From UBA987 sp002292105 (GTDB taxonomy: Bacteria; Bacteroidota; Bacteroidia; NS11-12g; UBA9320), in the NCBI GenBank assembly GCA_943846675.1, contig OX044357.1, positions 868,001 to 932,000 on the forward strand: a DNA stretch of 64,000 nucleotides, written 5' to 3'. Every line of letters begins with the position of its first letter. The stretch's first letter is position 1. Shown here piece after piece: positions 44,985 to 53,025 of this stretch. The translations under genes and the position numbers were made by a program. The notes beneath the pieces were generated by a model. It was not told the DNA's origin and made no database searches. It saw only the letters and a list, made by a program, of their open reading frames with translations.

Positions 44985-45410
44985 TTACAAGTATGCTTTT
45001 TTAGTAAATACTAATTCTGCTTTTTGATTCGTACTACAATGAACGAAAGCAAGTTGCCCAAATTTCTTAGCATAAAACAGAGCTTTATCTTTAGACAGGT
45101 TTTCAATAAAGAACGAATCCTCAAACCAATTGCCATCCTCTGAAATTCCACGCCCTAAATGAGACTCGAACCCATTTGCTCTTAATTCGGTTAAGAAAGT
45201 AGTATTCCTTTTTTTGTTTTCTTCTTTAGAAAGAATCTCTGGTAATGGATTCCAAGCTGTAATAAACGCCCATTCCCTTATGTTAGGAAGGCTTGAACTA
45301 AGATCAACCACTTCACCAATCTTTAAAACGATATCGTCTTTAAAAACATCATTTTTCAGAATTAAGTAATTAGTGTTTAAAAATGCTGATACTAATTCTG
45401 TTTTATCCAT
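44985..45410 (-). CDS. DUF3293 domain protein
   Basis: A 141-residue soluble protein. The segments FITAWNPLPEILSKEENKKRN, GRGISEDGNWFEDSFFIE and AKKFGQLAFVH closely follow the DUF3293 pattern. The family's role is unknown; it occurs in assorted gene contexts in Proteobacteria and Bacteroidota. Transcribed opposite to its two neighbours. Confidence 0.8.
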   Translation of the reverse strand: MDKTELVSAFLNTNYLILKNDVFKDDIVLKIGEVVDLSSSLPNIREWAFITAWNPLPEILSKEENKKRNTTFLTELRANGFESHLGRGISEDGNWFEDSFFIENLSKDKALFYAKKFGQLAFVHCSTNQKAELVFTKKAYL

Positions 45411-45764
45411 GATTTTTTTCTAATTAAGCTAAGTCATGATTCAAGTTCAATGATGGACGAAGGTAAAAAGTTAATCTCATCATCCTTTATGAGGTTGGCA
45501 AATCCTGCTTGTGAAGAAATATTAAAACCTCTATCTTAAATCTTAACCTATATTAGTGCACTTATTACTGACGGTGCACAGTAAATCCGTTTGACCAACT
45601 GTACGCAGAATGAGTATAATAAACCCTACCCAAACATTCGCTTATCCGCGCCTCTGGAAGTTCGTAAACGGAAGTTTATATTCGTATATAAACTAGTTAG
45701 TTGCAATTTATTGTATCCAAGCAAGCGAGAACAATTAAAAAAAAACTTATAATATAAATTAAAA
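45411..45764. other. Gene-free 354-bp region with a possible cassette boundary
   Basis: Contains GTGCAC...GTGCAC dyad (about 45557-45580), and hairpin AGTTTATA (45673-45680) / TATAAACT (45687-45694) followed by GTTAGTTGCA (45696-45705). The GTTGCA at 45700-45705 complements TGCAAC at 46416-46421, as expected for two ends of one integron cassette. The promoter of the methyltransferase-like gene is probably here. Confidence 0.5.
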
Positions 45765-46412
45765 ATGGAAAAAATGATTAAAAAATTTTTGAGACCTTTG
45801 AGACCTTTTATACCTCAGTTGGTATTGAACACATTAAAAAAGAAACAGGGAAAAATACAGCTTAACAAATGGAATAAAAACGGTTGTCCAGTCCCTCCTC
45901 CTCATATTGTAAAACAGATGACAATACAAGAGTATCAAGATAAATACCAATACAAAATTCTTGTGGAAACTGGCACTTACTTGGGCGATATGGTGGAAGC
46001 ACAGAAGAAAAGATTTAGGAAAATATATTCTATTGAGTTAGGAATTGATTTGTTTGATAAAGCAACAAAAAGGTTCAAGAATGATAAAAATGTCACAATT
46101 GTGCAAGGGGATAGTGGAAAAGTCCTTCCCGATATAATGCTAAAGTTAAATGAACCTGCAATATTTTGGTTAGATGGTCATTATTCAGCTGGAATAACAG
46201 CAAGAGGAGATAAAGATTGCCCAATATTTGAAGAATTGGATGCGATATTTAGTAAGAAGAATTTTGAACACATACTATTAATAGATGATGCTAGGTGTTT
46301 TATTGGTGAAGATGATTATCCTACTATAGAAGAATTAACAAATTATGTTAGGAGTAAAAATGAAAAATACCAAGTTGATGTAAAACATGACACAATCCGA
46401 TATGTAATTTAA
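45765..46412 (+). CDS. Class I SAM-dependent methyltransferase-like protein
   Basis: A 215-residue protein with a Rossmann-like core: motif I VETGTYLGDMV near residue 63, acidic strand-2 IYSIELG, GDSGKVLPD, IFWLDGHYS and LLIDDARCF. The pattern matches small class I methyltransferases related to the TylF/Mtf2 or FkbM-like groups acting on sugars or small molecules; a catalytic role in glycan modification is plausible, not shown. ATG at 45765 or three codons on. It fills the first candidate cassette between the GTTGCA core at 45700 and the palindrome at 46416-46550. Confidence 0.75.
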   Translation: MEKMIKKFLRPLRPFIPQLVLNTLKKKQGKIQLNKWNKNGCPVPPPHIVKQMTIQEYQDKYQYKILVETGTYLGDMVEAQKKRFRKIYSIELGIDLFDKATKRFKNDKNVTIVQGDSGKVLPDIMLKLNEPAIFWLDGHYSAGITARGDKDCPIFEELDAIFSKKNFEHILLIDDARCFIGEDDYPTIEELTNYVRSKNEKYQVDVKHDTIRYVI

Positions 46413-46415
46413 AAC

Positions 46416-46550
46416 TGCAACTAACAGTTTGTATAAGTAATGGCAGGCGATGAAGTAAATATCAAGGTTTGTCGCCCGCTCAAACTGCGTAGCGGTTTGA
46501 CAGGAAACTACCACGCAATCTGCCACTACTCATACAATTTACCGTTGTGC
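46416..46550 (+). repeat. attC-like site 1 (135 bp imperfect palindrome)
   Basis: Left arm TTGTATAAGTAATGGCAG (46429-46446) pairs with the complement of CTGCCACTACTCATACAA (46520-46537) with two differences. Outer cores are TGCAAC at 46416-46421 and GTTGTGC at 46544-46550. The loop contains CGCCCGCTC. Starts 4 bp after the methyltransferase stop. It matches the structure of integron attC recombination sites: R''-L''-loop-L'-R'. Confidence 0.7.
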
Positions 46551-46570
46551 TTCATTAAACTAATAATACT

Positions 46571-47326
46571 ATGATAAAATTCTTTAGGAAAATTCGACAA
46601 AAACTAATATCACAGAACCGTTTTAGTAAATATTTACTTTATGCTGTTGGTGAGATTGTGCTCGTAATGATTGGAATTTTATTGGCATTACAAGTAAATA
46701 ATTGGAATGAACAACAAAAGGTTAAACTCCACGAGCTTAATATTTTGAATAAACTAAATGAAGATCTAAAGGCAAATCTTCTTGAAGTAGAATCCATTAA
46801 AAGAGTGACAGTAAAAAGAATTAAATCTACAAAAATGATTCTTAATTATTTAGAAGAGCATAAAGATGTAGATGATAGCCTAAAATATTGTTTTGAACGC
46901 ATAAATATTGATGACATATTCAACAACTCTAATACTACATATGAATATATTCAAAATCAAGGTATCAATGTATTGACAAATGATATTATCCTTTCAAAAA
47001 TCACTTCGATATATGAGCGAGACTTTGAAAATATTACTAGAAGAGAAGTCGCAAACGAGATTTTACTAGAGAATGATTTAAGACCTTTAATGGACATATA
47101 TCTTGATGTATCGGAACCAATTTTATTACAAGTGTTTGGTAATGAATATTCACTTAACAAACCAATAAACATCGATGCTTTGAGTAAAAATATTCAGTTC
47201 AAGAATGTCTTAGTACGTATTCAAAATTACATGTTAATGCGGCTTTCTTGGCAAAATATTACCCTAGCAAAATTGGAAGAATTAATTGAAGAAGTTCAAA
47301 TTGAGATAAGTATAATGACCGAGTAA
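46571..47326 (+). CDS. DUF6090 family membrane protein
   Basis: A 251-residue protein. The N-terminus with MIKFFRKIRQKLISQNRFSK followed by a single TM segment (about 23-42, LLYAVGEIVLVMIGILLALQ) and VNNWNEQQ is the signature of DUF6090, a family abundant in Flavobacteriia. The rest is a soluble helical domain. Function unknown. It sits between the two attC-like palindromes, i.e. as the single gene of a candidate cassette whose ends are complementary. Confidence 0.85.
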   Translation: MIKFFRKIRQKLISQNRFSKYLLYAVGEIVLVMIGILLALQVNNWNEQQKVKLHELNILNKLNEDLKANLLEVESIKRVTVKRIKSTKMILNYLEEHKDVDDSLKYCFERINIDDIFNNSNTTYEYIQNQGINVLTNDIILSKITSIYERDFENITRREVANEILLENDLRPLMDIYLDVSEPILLQVFGNEYSLNKPINIDALSKNIQFKNVLVRIQNYMLMRLSWQNITLAKLEELIEEVQIEISIMTE

Positions 47327-47335
47327 ATAACGAAA

Positions 47336-47467
47336 GCACAACATTTGGTATAAAATATATGGAGGCATTTAGTTAAGCAAAGTTTCTATCTCGCATTTAT
47401 CTATGGCAACGGTGGAACGTGAATCGCTCCGTAATGCCATACATTTCATACCAAAAAACCGTTGTAT
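47336..47467 (+). repeat. attC-like site 2 (132 bp imperfect palindrome)
   Basis: GCACAAC (47336-47342), then TTTGGTATAAAATATATGG (near 47344-47362); right arm CCATACATTTCATACCAAA (47437-47455) and GTTGTAT (47461-47467). Arms match with two mismatches. GCACAAC is the exact complement of GTTGTGC that starts this cassette at 46544-46550, which is the signature expected of one circularised cassette. Confidence 0.7.
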
Positions 47468-47521
47468 GCCATTGACTGTAAGTCTTCAAACTAATGTTTA
47501 CCAGAGATAGTCAAAATTAAG

Positions 47522-48499
47522 TCATAAATTTAATCTTTGCAACAGGTGTTGCTTTCTTCTTTTTTTCATTGTTTTTAGTTTAATTAAATGTCTTTGATCT
47601 AATATCTCTTGGCTGCGTCCAAAGTACACGTCTGCTGGTGTTAGGTTTTGCAGTGATTCATGATACCGTTCATTGTTGTAATACTCAACAAACTCTTCAA
47701 GTCTGTTTGTCAAATCACCAGGTAAATAATAATTTTCAAGTTTCACCACATTTTTCATTGACCTGTGCCAACGTTCTATCTTCCCCTGAGTCTGCGGATG
47801 CATTGGTCTTCCGCGAACATGACTCATTCCTTTGTCTTGAATATATTTAGCAAGTTCTGAACTGATGTAGCAAGAACCGTTATCACTCAGCAGTCTCGGA
47901 CTATTGTTCTTGTCTAGGCCAGCTTTTTCTAAAGCACTGTCAAGTGATCTGGTCACATCATCTGTCTTCATATTAGAACATAACTCCCAGTGTACAATAT
48001 ATCGGCTATAATCGTCTAAAATGGTGGATAGGTAATACCAACCCCATCCAACTATTTTAAAGTATGTAAAATCAGTTTGCCACATTTGGTTTACATGAGT
48101 AGTTTTATCCTTGAACTCATCCGCAGCTCTCATTACAATATATGCTGGAGAAGTGATAAGCCCTCTTGATTTAAGGATCCGATACACACTGCTCTCAGAG
48201 ATAAAGTATTGCTTTTGGTCAATCATTCTGTGGGCAAGTTCCCTTGGAGATAGTTCTGGAACCTCTAAAGCAAGCTCAACCACTTCATTTCGAACTTGGT
48301 CAGGTATTCGGTTCCACTGACTATTGGCGTTACGTTTTTTAGGAGCAAGACCATCATAGCCATGCTTGGTGTATTTTCCATACCAGTTATAAAACGTCCT
48401 CTTTGGTATGTCAAGCTCACCAAGTGTTCTGTTCACACCAAGTTCTGAGTCTTCAACCAATCGGATGATCTCGTATTTTTCGTTTTGAGTAAAGCGCAT
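47522..48499 (-). CDS. IS3-family transposase OrfB (rve integrase core), element 1
   Basis: A 325-residue DDE transposase. The N-terminal helix-turn-helix (HTH_21-like region and NWYGKY) is followed by the integrase core: first Asp in WQTDFTYFK, second in LLSDNGS, and Glu in HPQTQGKIERWH. The reading frame is -1 relative to OrfA and is open upstream to an A7 run (48534-48540 on the plus strand as T7), so the functional product is likely an OrfAB fusion made by -1 frameshifting. Confidence 0.93.
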   Translation of the reverse strand: MRFTQNEKYEIIRLVEDSELGVNRTLGELDIPKRTFYNWYGKYTKHGYDGLAPKKRNANSQWNRIPDQVRNEVVELALEVPELSPRELAHRMIDQKQYFISESSVYRILKSRGLITSPAYIVMRAADEFKDKTTHVNQMWQTDFTYFKIVGWGWYYLSTILDDYSRYIVHWELCSNMKTDDVTRSLDSALEKAGLDKNNSPRLLSDNGSCYISSELAKYIQDKGMSHVRGRPMHPQTQGKIERWHRSMKNVVKLENYYLPGDLTNRLEEFVEYYNNERYHESLQNLTPADVYFGRSQEILDQRHLIKLKTMKKRRKQHLLQRLNL

Positions 48500-48513
48500 A
48501 TACTTTTTGAACT

Positions 48514-48876
48514 TTATTCTAGACCACGCAAGCTTTTTTTGAGTACTCTGATTTCAAGAGCTTGCTCTGCTACAACGAGTTTAAGGTTCTGTGATTCATC
48601 CTTGAGGTCTTTAACTTCTCCGGTATTGGCATTACGCTCTGTGTCTCCATTTAAACGCTTTTTACCCGCTTCAATAAAGTCCTTGCTCCAACGATAATAA
48701 AGTGCTGGTGCTATGCCTTCTTTACGACAGATTTCTGAAATAGATTCTTCTCCTTTTAATCCTTCAAGGACGATTCTGATTTTTTCTTCAGAGTTGAACT
48801 TTCTTCTGGTTTGTCTTCTGATGTCTTTTACAACTGATTCGGCTGTTCTTTTTCTTGGTCTTCCTACTTTTCCCAT
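48514..48876 (-). CDS. IS3-family transposase OrfA, element 1
   Basis: A 120-residue DNA-binding protein with a helix-turn-helix (KIRIVLEGLKGEESISEICRK, then APALYYRWSKDF) and a C-terminal leucine-zipper-like coil. The coding strand has seven A residues 20 bases before the stop; a -1 shift there reads into orfB without a stop. Confidence 0.92.
   Translation of the reverse strand: MGKVGRPRKRTAESVVKDIRRQTRRKFNSEEKIRIVLEGLKGEESISEICRKEGIAPALYYRWSKDFIEAGKKRLNGDTERNANTGEVKDLKDESQNLKLVVAEQALEIRVLKKSLRGLE
48533..48540 (-). promoter_or_regulatory. -1 frameshift site of IS3 element 1 (A7 run)
   Basis: Seven A residues then G in the coding direction, 20 nt before the orfA stop; the -1 frame is open through the orfB ATG. 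It is the expected programmed frameshift signal for an OrfAB transposase. Confidence 0.75.
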
Positions 48877-48968
48877 TATTATTTACTTTTTAAGATTTGA
48901 TAAAGCCTTGAAAGACGTCTTTCAAGATAATAAACTGTTACTTAACTTTATCTCTTAAGTGGTAAACA

Positions 48969-49628
48969 TTAGGCTGACATTTTACAACATATTTATATTT
49001 AACATAGATAAGTTTGGTACAAATGCAACTCAGACCAAGAAGCAATGGGAAGGTTCCGATTGGAAAGATAAAGATGGGAATACCATTAGTTTATTAGAAT
49101 TTCTATCTCAGAACGACTTAATAATAATAACAGATGAAGCCCACCACGCTCAAAGTAGAAAAGCCAAACAGGTTATAAATGCTTTTCAGCCCTTAGCAGT
49201 TATTGAATATACAGCTACTGCAGTAGAAGCAGAAAGAAGCCAAGCTAAAAAGAATCAAACTATAGTATATAAATATGATATAAGGAGGTTTTTAGAAGAT
49301 AAGTACGGAAAAAAAGTCCGTGTTTTAGCTTTACCTGGTCAAGTATCAAAAACAAAAGGCAAAAAGACTGAACTATCAGATTTAGAAAAATATAAACTAG
49401 TCACATTCTTTTTAGTGCATTTAGTTAAAAAGAAAGCATTAAACAGTGATGTTAAATGTAGAGACCTAAAACCTATTGGCTTTGTAAAGGTTAAAAATGA
49501 AATAGTATTTGCAGAAAAGGTAGAGTTATATCTTAAAACGGTTTTAGCAACAGATACAGAAATACTGGAAGTAATATTAGAAAAAGCTAAAGCAGAAGAT
49601 ACAGAAACTGTACGTCTTCAGCGAAAGT
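48969..49628 (+). pseudogene. Fragment of a DEAH-box helicase resembling a type III restriction enzyme Res subunit
   Basis: About 220 residues flanked on both sides by IS3 elements. Visible: LIIITDEAHHAQ (motif II DEAH), VIEYTATA (motif III) and a long helical region. Sizes of Res-type subunits are 900-1000 residues, so most is missing; there is no start codon of its own outside the IS. Likely remnant of a restriction-modification system destroyed by the IS insertions. Confidence 0.82.
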
Positions 49629-49665
49629 TGAACTTTTTGAGTGAAAAACTAAGAGAGAGTTCATG

Positions 49666-50640
49666 CTAATTTAGTTTAAATTTCTGATACTGTTTTTTAC
49701 GAGCCTTAAGTGTCCTGATTTTGGTCTTTTTCCTTTGCTTCAATTTCACTTCGCCTTTTCCGTAGTAAACCTCAGCAGGAGTTAAGTTCTGCAAAGATTC
49801 GTGGTAGCGTTTGTAGTTGTAATACTCCACGAACTCGTTGAGTTTTCTTTCCAGTTGTTCAGGACTAAAATAATTGTCTAGTTTGACCACATTCTTCATG
49901 GATCGGTGATAGCGTTCTATCTTTCCTTGGGTCTGTGGATGTAACGGACGGCCTCTAATATGCTTCATATTTTGATTGCCAAGATATTCTGCAAGTTCAT
50001 TGGATATGTAACACGACCCATTGTCAGATAGCAGTTTAGGCCTGTTCTCTTCAGAGACATCGGATGCCAATAAAGCCTCATCTATGGTGTCTTTAACGCC
50101 TTGAGCTTTCATGTTAGAGCACAGTTTCCAGTTGATTATGAATCTCGAGTAATCATCCAAAATTGTTGAGAGGTAATACCACCCCCAACCATAGATTTTA
50201 AAGTACGTAAAGTCAGTTTGCCACATCTGGTTTACTTGTGTAGTCTTGTCATGAAAACTATCCGAAGCACTCATGATTCTAAAACTTGGTACTGAGATAA
50301 GACCATTGGCTTTCAAAATACGATAGACACTGGATTCGCTGATGTAATAGTTGAAGGTATCGGTGATATGCCAAGCCACCTCTCTAGGGGATAATTCTGG
50401 CTTCTCTAGAGCAATCTCTACCACCTTGTCTCGATCTAACTCATTAATCCTATTCCATGAACTTGGTCGAATACTGGGTTTACGTGCAAGACCATCATAG
50501 CCGCCTTCGGCATATGCTTTGTACCAGTTATAAAAGGTGGTTTTGTTAAGTTTAAGCTCTCTGAGAGTACGTAAAACACCTAAGTCCGATTGCTCTACAA
50601 GCTGTATAAGCTCATATTTCTCCTGTTGACTGTAATGCAT
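49666..50640 (-). CDS. IS3-family transposase OrfB, element 2
   Basis: A 324-residue DDE transposase with WQTDFTYFKIYGW, LLSDNGS and HPQTQGKIERYH giving the DDE triad. It is about 60 percent identical by eye to element 1. A -1 shift at the A8 run (plus strand T8 at 50674-50681) joins OrfA to this frame. Confidence 0.92.
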   Translation of the reverse strand: MHYSQQEKYELIQLVEQSDLGVLRTLRELKLNKTTFYNWYKAYAEGGYDGLARKPSIRPSSWNRINELDRDKVVEIALEKPELSPREVAWHITDTFNYYISESSVYRILKANGLISVPSFRIMSASDSFHDKTTQVNQMWQTDFTYFKIYGWGWYYLSTILDDYSRFIINWKLCSNMKAQGVKDTIDEALLASDVSEENRPKLLSDNGSCYISNELAEYLGNQNMKHIRGRPLHPQTQGKIERYHRSMKNVVKLDNYFSPEQLERKLNEFVEYYNYKRYHESLQNLTPAEVYYGKGEVKLKQRKKTKIRTLKARKKQYQKFKLN

Positions 50641-50651
50641 ATATCGCTTTC

Positions 50652-51002
50652 TTACAAGTCTTCTCCATTTGTATTTTTTTTCAAGGTTCTCACCTCTAAG
50701 GAAAGCTCTGCTACCAACTCCTTCAAAGAACTATTTTCCCCTTTGAGCTCCTGCACCTCTGTAGTGTTAGCCTCACGCATTGTGTCGCCCGTTAGACGAC
50801 GTTTGCCTGCTTCCATAAAGTCTTTAGCCCACTTGTAATAATTGCCTTGACTGATTCCTTCTTTTCTACATAATTCTGCGATGGTGATCTCGCCACGCAT
50901 ACCTTCAATGATGATTCGAATCTTTTCTTCTGATGAATACGCTTTTCTTGTCTTTCTTTTTAAGTCACTGATTAGTGAACTTGTACTTTTCTTGTTTACC
51001 AT
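50652..51002 (-). CDS. IS3-family transposase OrfA, element 2
   Basis: A 116-residue helix-turn-helix protein (EKIRIIIEGMRGEITIAELC, then GNYYKWAKDF) ending in a coiled segment. Homologous to element 1 OrfA. Confidence 0.9.
   Translation of the reverse strand: MVNKKSTSSLISDLKRKTRKAYSSEEKIRIIIEGMRGEITIAELCRKEGISQGNYYKWAKDFMEAGKRRLTGDTMREANTTEVQELKGENSSLKELVAELSLEVRTLKKNTNGEDL
50674..50681 (-). promoter_or_regulatory. -1 frameshift site of IS3 element 2 (A8 run)
   Basis: Eight A residues in the coding direction before the orfA stop. A -1 shift reads through into orfB without a stop. Confidence 0.75.
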
Positions 51003-51071
51003 TAAGGTTGATTTAAAAGGTTATAAATATATTAAATAACCCTCTCTTAAATCATAACCCCTATAAGTTCA

Positions 51072-51654
51072 CTTTTTGCTGACGTCGAACAGCAATAGCT
51101 AAACTCTAGTGAACTGAAAAACAGAAAGATGCATGGAATAAATTGTTATGAAATTCAGCTTCCCTATGATGGGAATTATGCAAAAACATATTTAATAGCA
51201 TTTTTGCCACTTAGTCATTGGTTCTATCACATCTTACTTTATGCTCTATTCGCATATTTAGCATTTGCTTAACACAACGTATTTATGCTCTGATTCTATA
51301 ATCCTCGATCTTCAAAACAAAGCACTAATCAACCGCAGCCCTGCTGCGGTTGATTAGTGCTTATTTGTTGGCTATAGTTATTTATTCAGTTCAAAACAAT
51401 TTTTGACTTACCGGACAAATGTTAATCATTTCCAATTTCTGAATAATCCAAGTTCCTGATATTATACTCGTTTTTATGGCGGCTAGAAACTAAGCTCTAG
51501 CTATACCTCCAACCTTTATCCATTAGGTCTCCAAATTCAATATTGACAGTCCATATGACTTCACCATTTGATTTGTTTTCCGAATCTGATGAAAATATCT
51601 ATTTTGCAGATAGACTATCTATAACCTAATTACGAGGTAGGAGTATTAATCAAC
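51072..51654. other. Gene-free 583-bp region with an 18-bp perfect hairpin
   Basis: No gene could be supported. The dominant structure is the hairpin at 51321-51361. The rest is AT-rich; a small run of ACAAC/GTTGGC type sequence near the hairpin resembles cassette-end cores but no complete site was found. Confidence 0.5.
51321..51361. repeat. Perfect 18-bp stem-loop
   Basis: AGCACTAATCAACCGCAG and CTGCGGTTGATTAGTGCT pair without mismatch around a 5-nt loop (51339-51343). No long T run follows (TATTTGTTGG), so ordinary terminator function is uncertain; flanking AACAA / TTGTT extend partial symmetry. Confidence 0.85.
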
Positions 51655-52161
51655 TTAAACAATTGGCGCACTCCATGCAGCCCAGCTACCGTAAGTTGAT
51701 TCAATCTCGCTCATGAGGCAATTACTCCTGGTTATTGCTTCTTGTTTTGCATTTTCATTAGCTGAAATATCCCAGAAAAATACAGGATAGTCATCATCAC
51801 TAGTTTCGATCCAATCACATGGCCACATTTTACCACCATACCTATTGATTATAACAAATTCGTTGGAGCTTATTCTAAGATCCCCAACATCCCCGACTAA
51901 TTCCATCACCTTGAAGAAAAACATAGATGGATCTGCAAGAAAGCCTTCATCATCTTTTTGCCAATCAAAAGAGGCTGCAGCGGCAAAATTCACATCTTCC
52001 GCATTCATTGAAACAAAACTGATTAATTCATTGTCCTCAGCGTTGCGTGGTGTTATGCTAAATTTAAAGGCTGTCTTAAATTCCTCGACTCCACCAGGGA
52101 ATCTCTCTTCTATTATCGACTTTCGAAATACAATTTGGGATAAATCTACACATAATGGCAT
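51655..52161 (-). CDS. Small acidic protein of a duplicated module, copy B (second gene)
   Basis: A 168-residue acidic protein, distant paralogue of the gene at 43019-43465 with the conserved order KSII...GG, EDNEL, SMNAEDV, NEFVIINRYGGKMWPCDW and a helical C-terminus. It is located 40 bp downstream of the frameshifted first gene. Function unknown. Confidence 0.65.
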   Translation of the reverse strand: MPLCVDLSQIVFRKSIIEERFPGGVEEFKTAFKFSITPRNAEDNELISFVSMNAEDVNFAAAASFDWQKDDEGFLADPSMFFFKVMELVGDVGDLRISSNEFVIINRYGGKMWPCDWIETSDDDYPVFFWDISANENAKQEAITRSNCLMSEIESTYGSWAAWSAPIV

Positions 52162-52201
52162 GTTGCTTTCTGATTGAGAGTGAAGTAAATTGATTAAATA
52201 C

Positions 52202-52580
52202 TAACCTAACATTGTGTTTGTTGGTATCATCAACTTGATTCTTTCTAGTTTATTGAGTGAATTAGTATTCAATTTCGTTTCAATTGGTATCAATAATACA
52301 CACTTGCATCTCGTTTGAATTATGTAACTCCCTCCTCTGTCGATGACATAAGTGGCACCAACAAATTTTTATCTTTATTAAAAAAGAGAATTTGATAATC
52401 TCTTGATCCTGTGAAGATAAACATGGTATTCAAATTGGTGTGTACAATTTGAAATAGATGGTTTCCATCAACTAATTTCAAATCGTTTACAATTACTCCA
52501 GTTCCCTCAAGTACTATGAGAGACGAGTCTATTTTTTTAGGCTCCAGTCCTTTAAAAGAGAGTTTGATAACAGATTTCAT
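52202..52580 (-). pseudogene. Small protein of a duplicated module, copy B (first gene), frameshifted
   Basis: The frame MKSVIKLSFKGLEPKKIDSS... ends after 86 residues, but one lost base in a run around 52364-52372 restores the continuation GATYVIDRGG and then LLIPIETKLNTNSLNKLERIK, parallel to copy A. The ORF's last 18 residues (after KDKNL) are therefore out of frame. Either a mutation or a sequence error. Copy A at 43469-43819 is intact. Confidence 0.75.
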
Positions 52581-52590
52581 ACAAATAAGA

Positions 52591-52704
52591 TTTAATTAAA
52601 AAAGCATTACTCGTATTTCTTAAAACCAATAGGATTGCAACGTTTATTTTGACTAATTGTCCGTATCGTTTTACCACCGTGGTGTCTTCACTCGGTTGGT
52701 ACCT
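52591..52704 (-). repeat. 114-bp leader element, copy B (identical to 43830-43943)
   Basis: Identical to copy A; one T/C difference ends the match, after which a further 16 bp agree. Confidence 0.8.
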
Positions 52705-52956
52705 CTTAAGGTTCGAAATACACTTCAAAATTAAGAAAAAGAATAATAACAAAATACTCTTGTAGAGAACAAATTACACTTAGCACCCAGTCACCTCAGA
52801 CAATTTGGCCTTTTAGACCAACACCTTTAAATCAAATAGCTACAATGTCCGTTCATTCTTTATAACAGAATACCTTTCACCAATGTCATGTTAAACTAGA
52901 ATGTGAGCAACTATGTTGATTGTTAACAAGTTAAAGAGCAATAGAATAAAGACTGT

Positions 52957-52972
52957 TTATAACTTGTTATAA
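52957..52972 (+). promoter_or_regulatory. Palindromic operator candidate upstream of the DUF4007 operon
   Basis: TTATAAC and GTTATAA separated by TT. The 16-bp dyad sits 53-68 nt upstream of the first ORF of the operon. The binding protein is unknown; the operon's own DUF4007 protein, which has a winged-helix-like region in related families, is one candidate (speculative). Confidence 0.4.
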
Positions 52973-53025
52973 CACGCTCAACAACCAATTGAATCGAAGA
53001 GAGCTTATATCTATCTTCGAACATT

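Larger units (their letters stand above)
47495..48968 (-). mobile_element. IS3-family insertion sequence, element 1
   Basis: Ends TGTTTACCA (47495) and TGGTAAACA (48968) are inverted repeats with further partial matches inside; 1474 bp. It encodes OrfA and OrfB with a -1 frameshift site. No clear 3-4 bp target duplication is seen (flanks CTAA and TTAG are complementary, so the repeats may extend 4 bp). One boundary faces a broken DEAH helicase fragment, the other a candidate cassette end. Confidence 0.85.
49629..51071 (-). mobile_element. IS3-family insertion sequence, element 2
   Basis: TGAACTT at 49629 and AAGTTCA at 51065-51071 are terminal inverted repeats, with TAAGAGAG shared inside both; 1443 bp. 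The encoded proteins are homologous to but clearly different from element 1, so it is a separate insertion. No clear target-site duplication. Confidence 0.8.
52581..53025. other. Gene-free 445-bp region: leader copy B and operator-like palindrome
   Basis: 52591-52704 is identical to 43830-43943. Homology continues less perfectly to about 52845. Next, the inverted repeat TTATAAC-TT-GTTATAA at 52957-52972 lies 53 nt before the DUF4007 start, a good place for an operator. No other structure was recognised. Confidence 0.55.

Noticed and set aside
44985..45410. DUF3293 gene as part of a cassette
   Set aside because: It lies on the opposite strand and no pair of matching cores flanks it.
47327..47494. 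Simple Rho-independent terminator after the DUF6090 gene
   Set aside because: The palindrome is far longer than a terminator, has mismatched arms and no T run, and carries cores matched to the cassette start.
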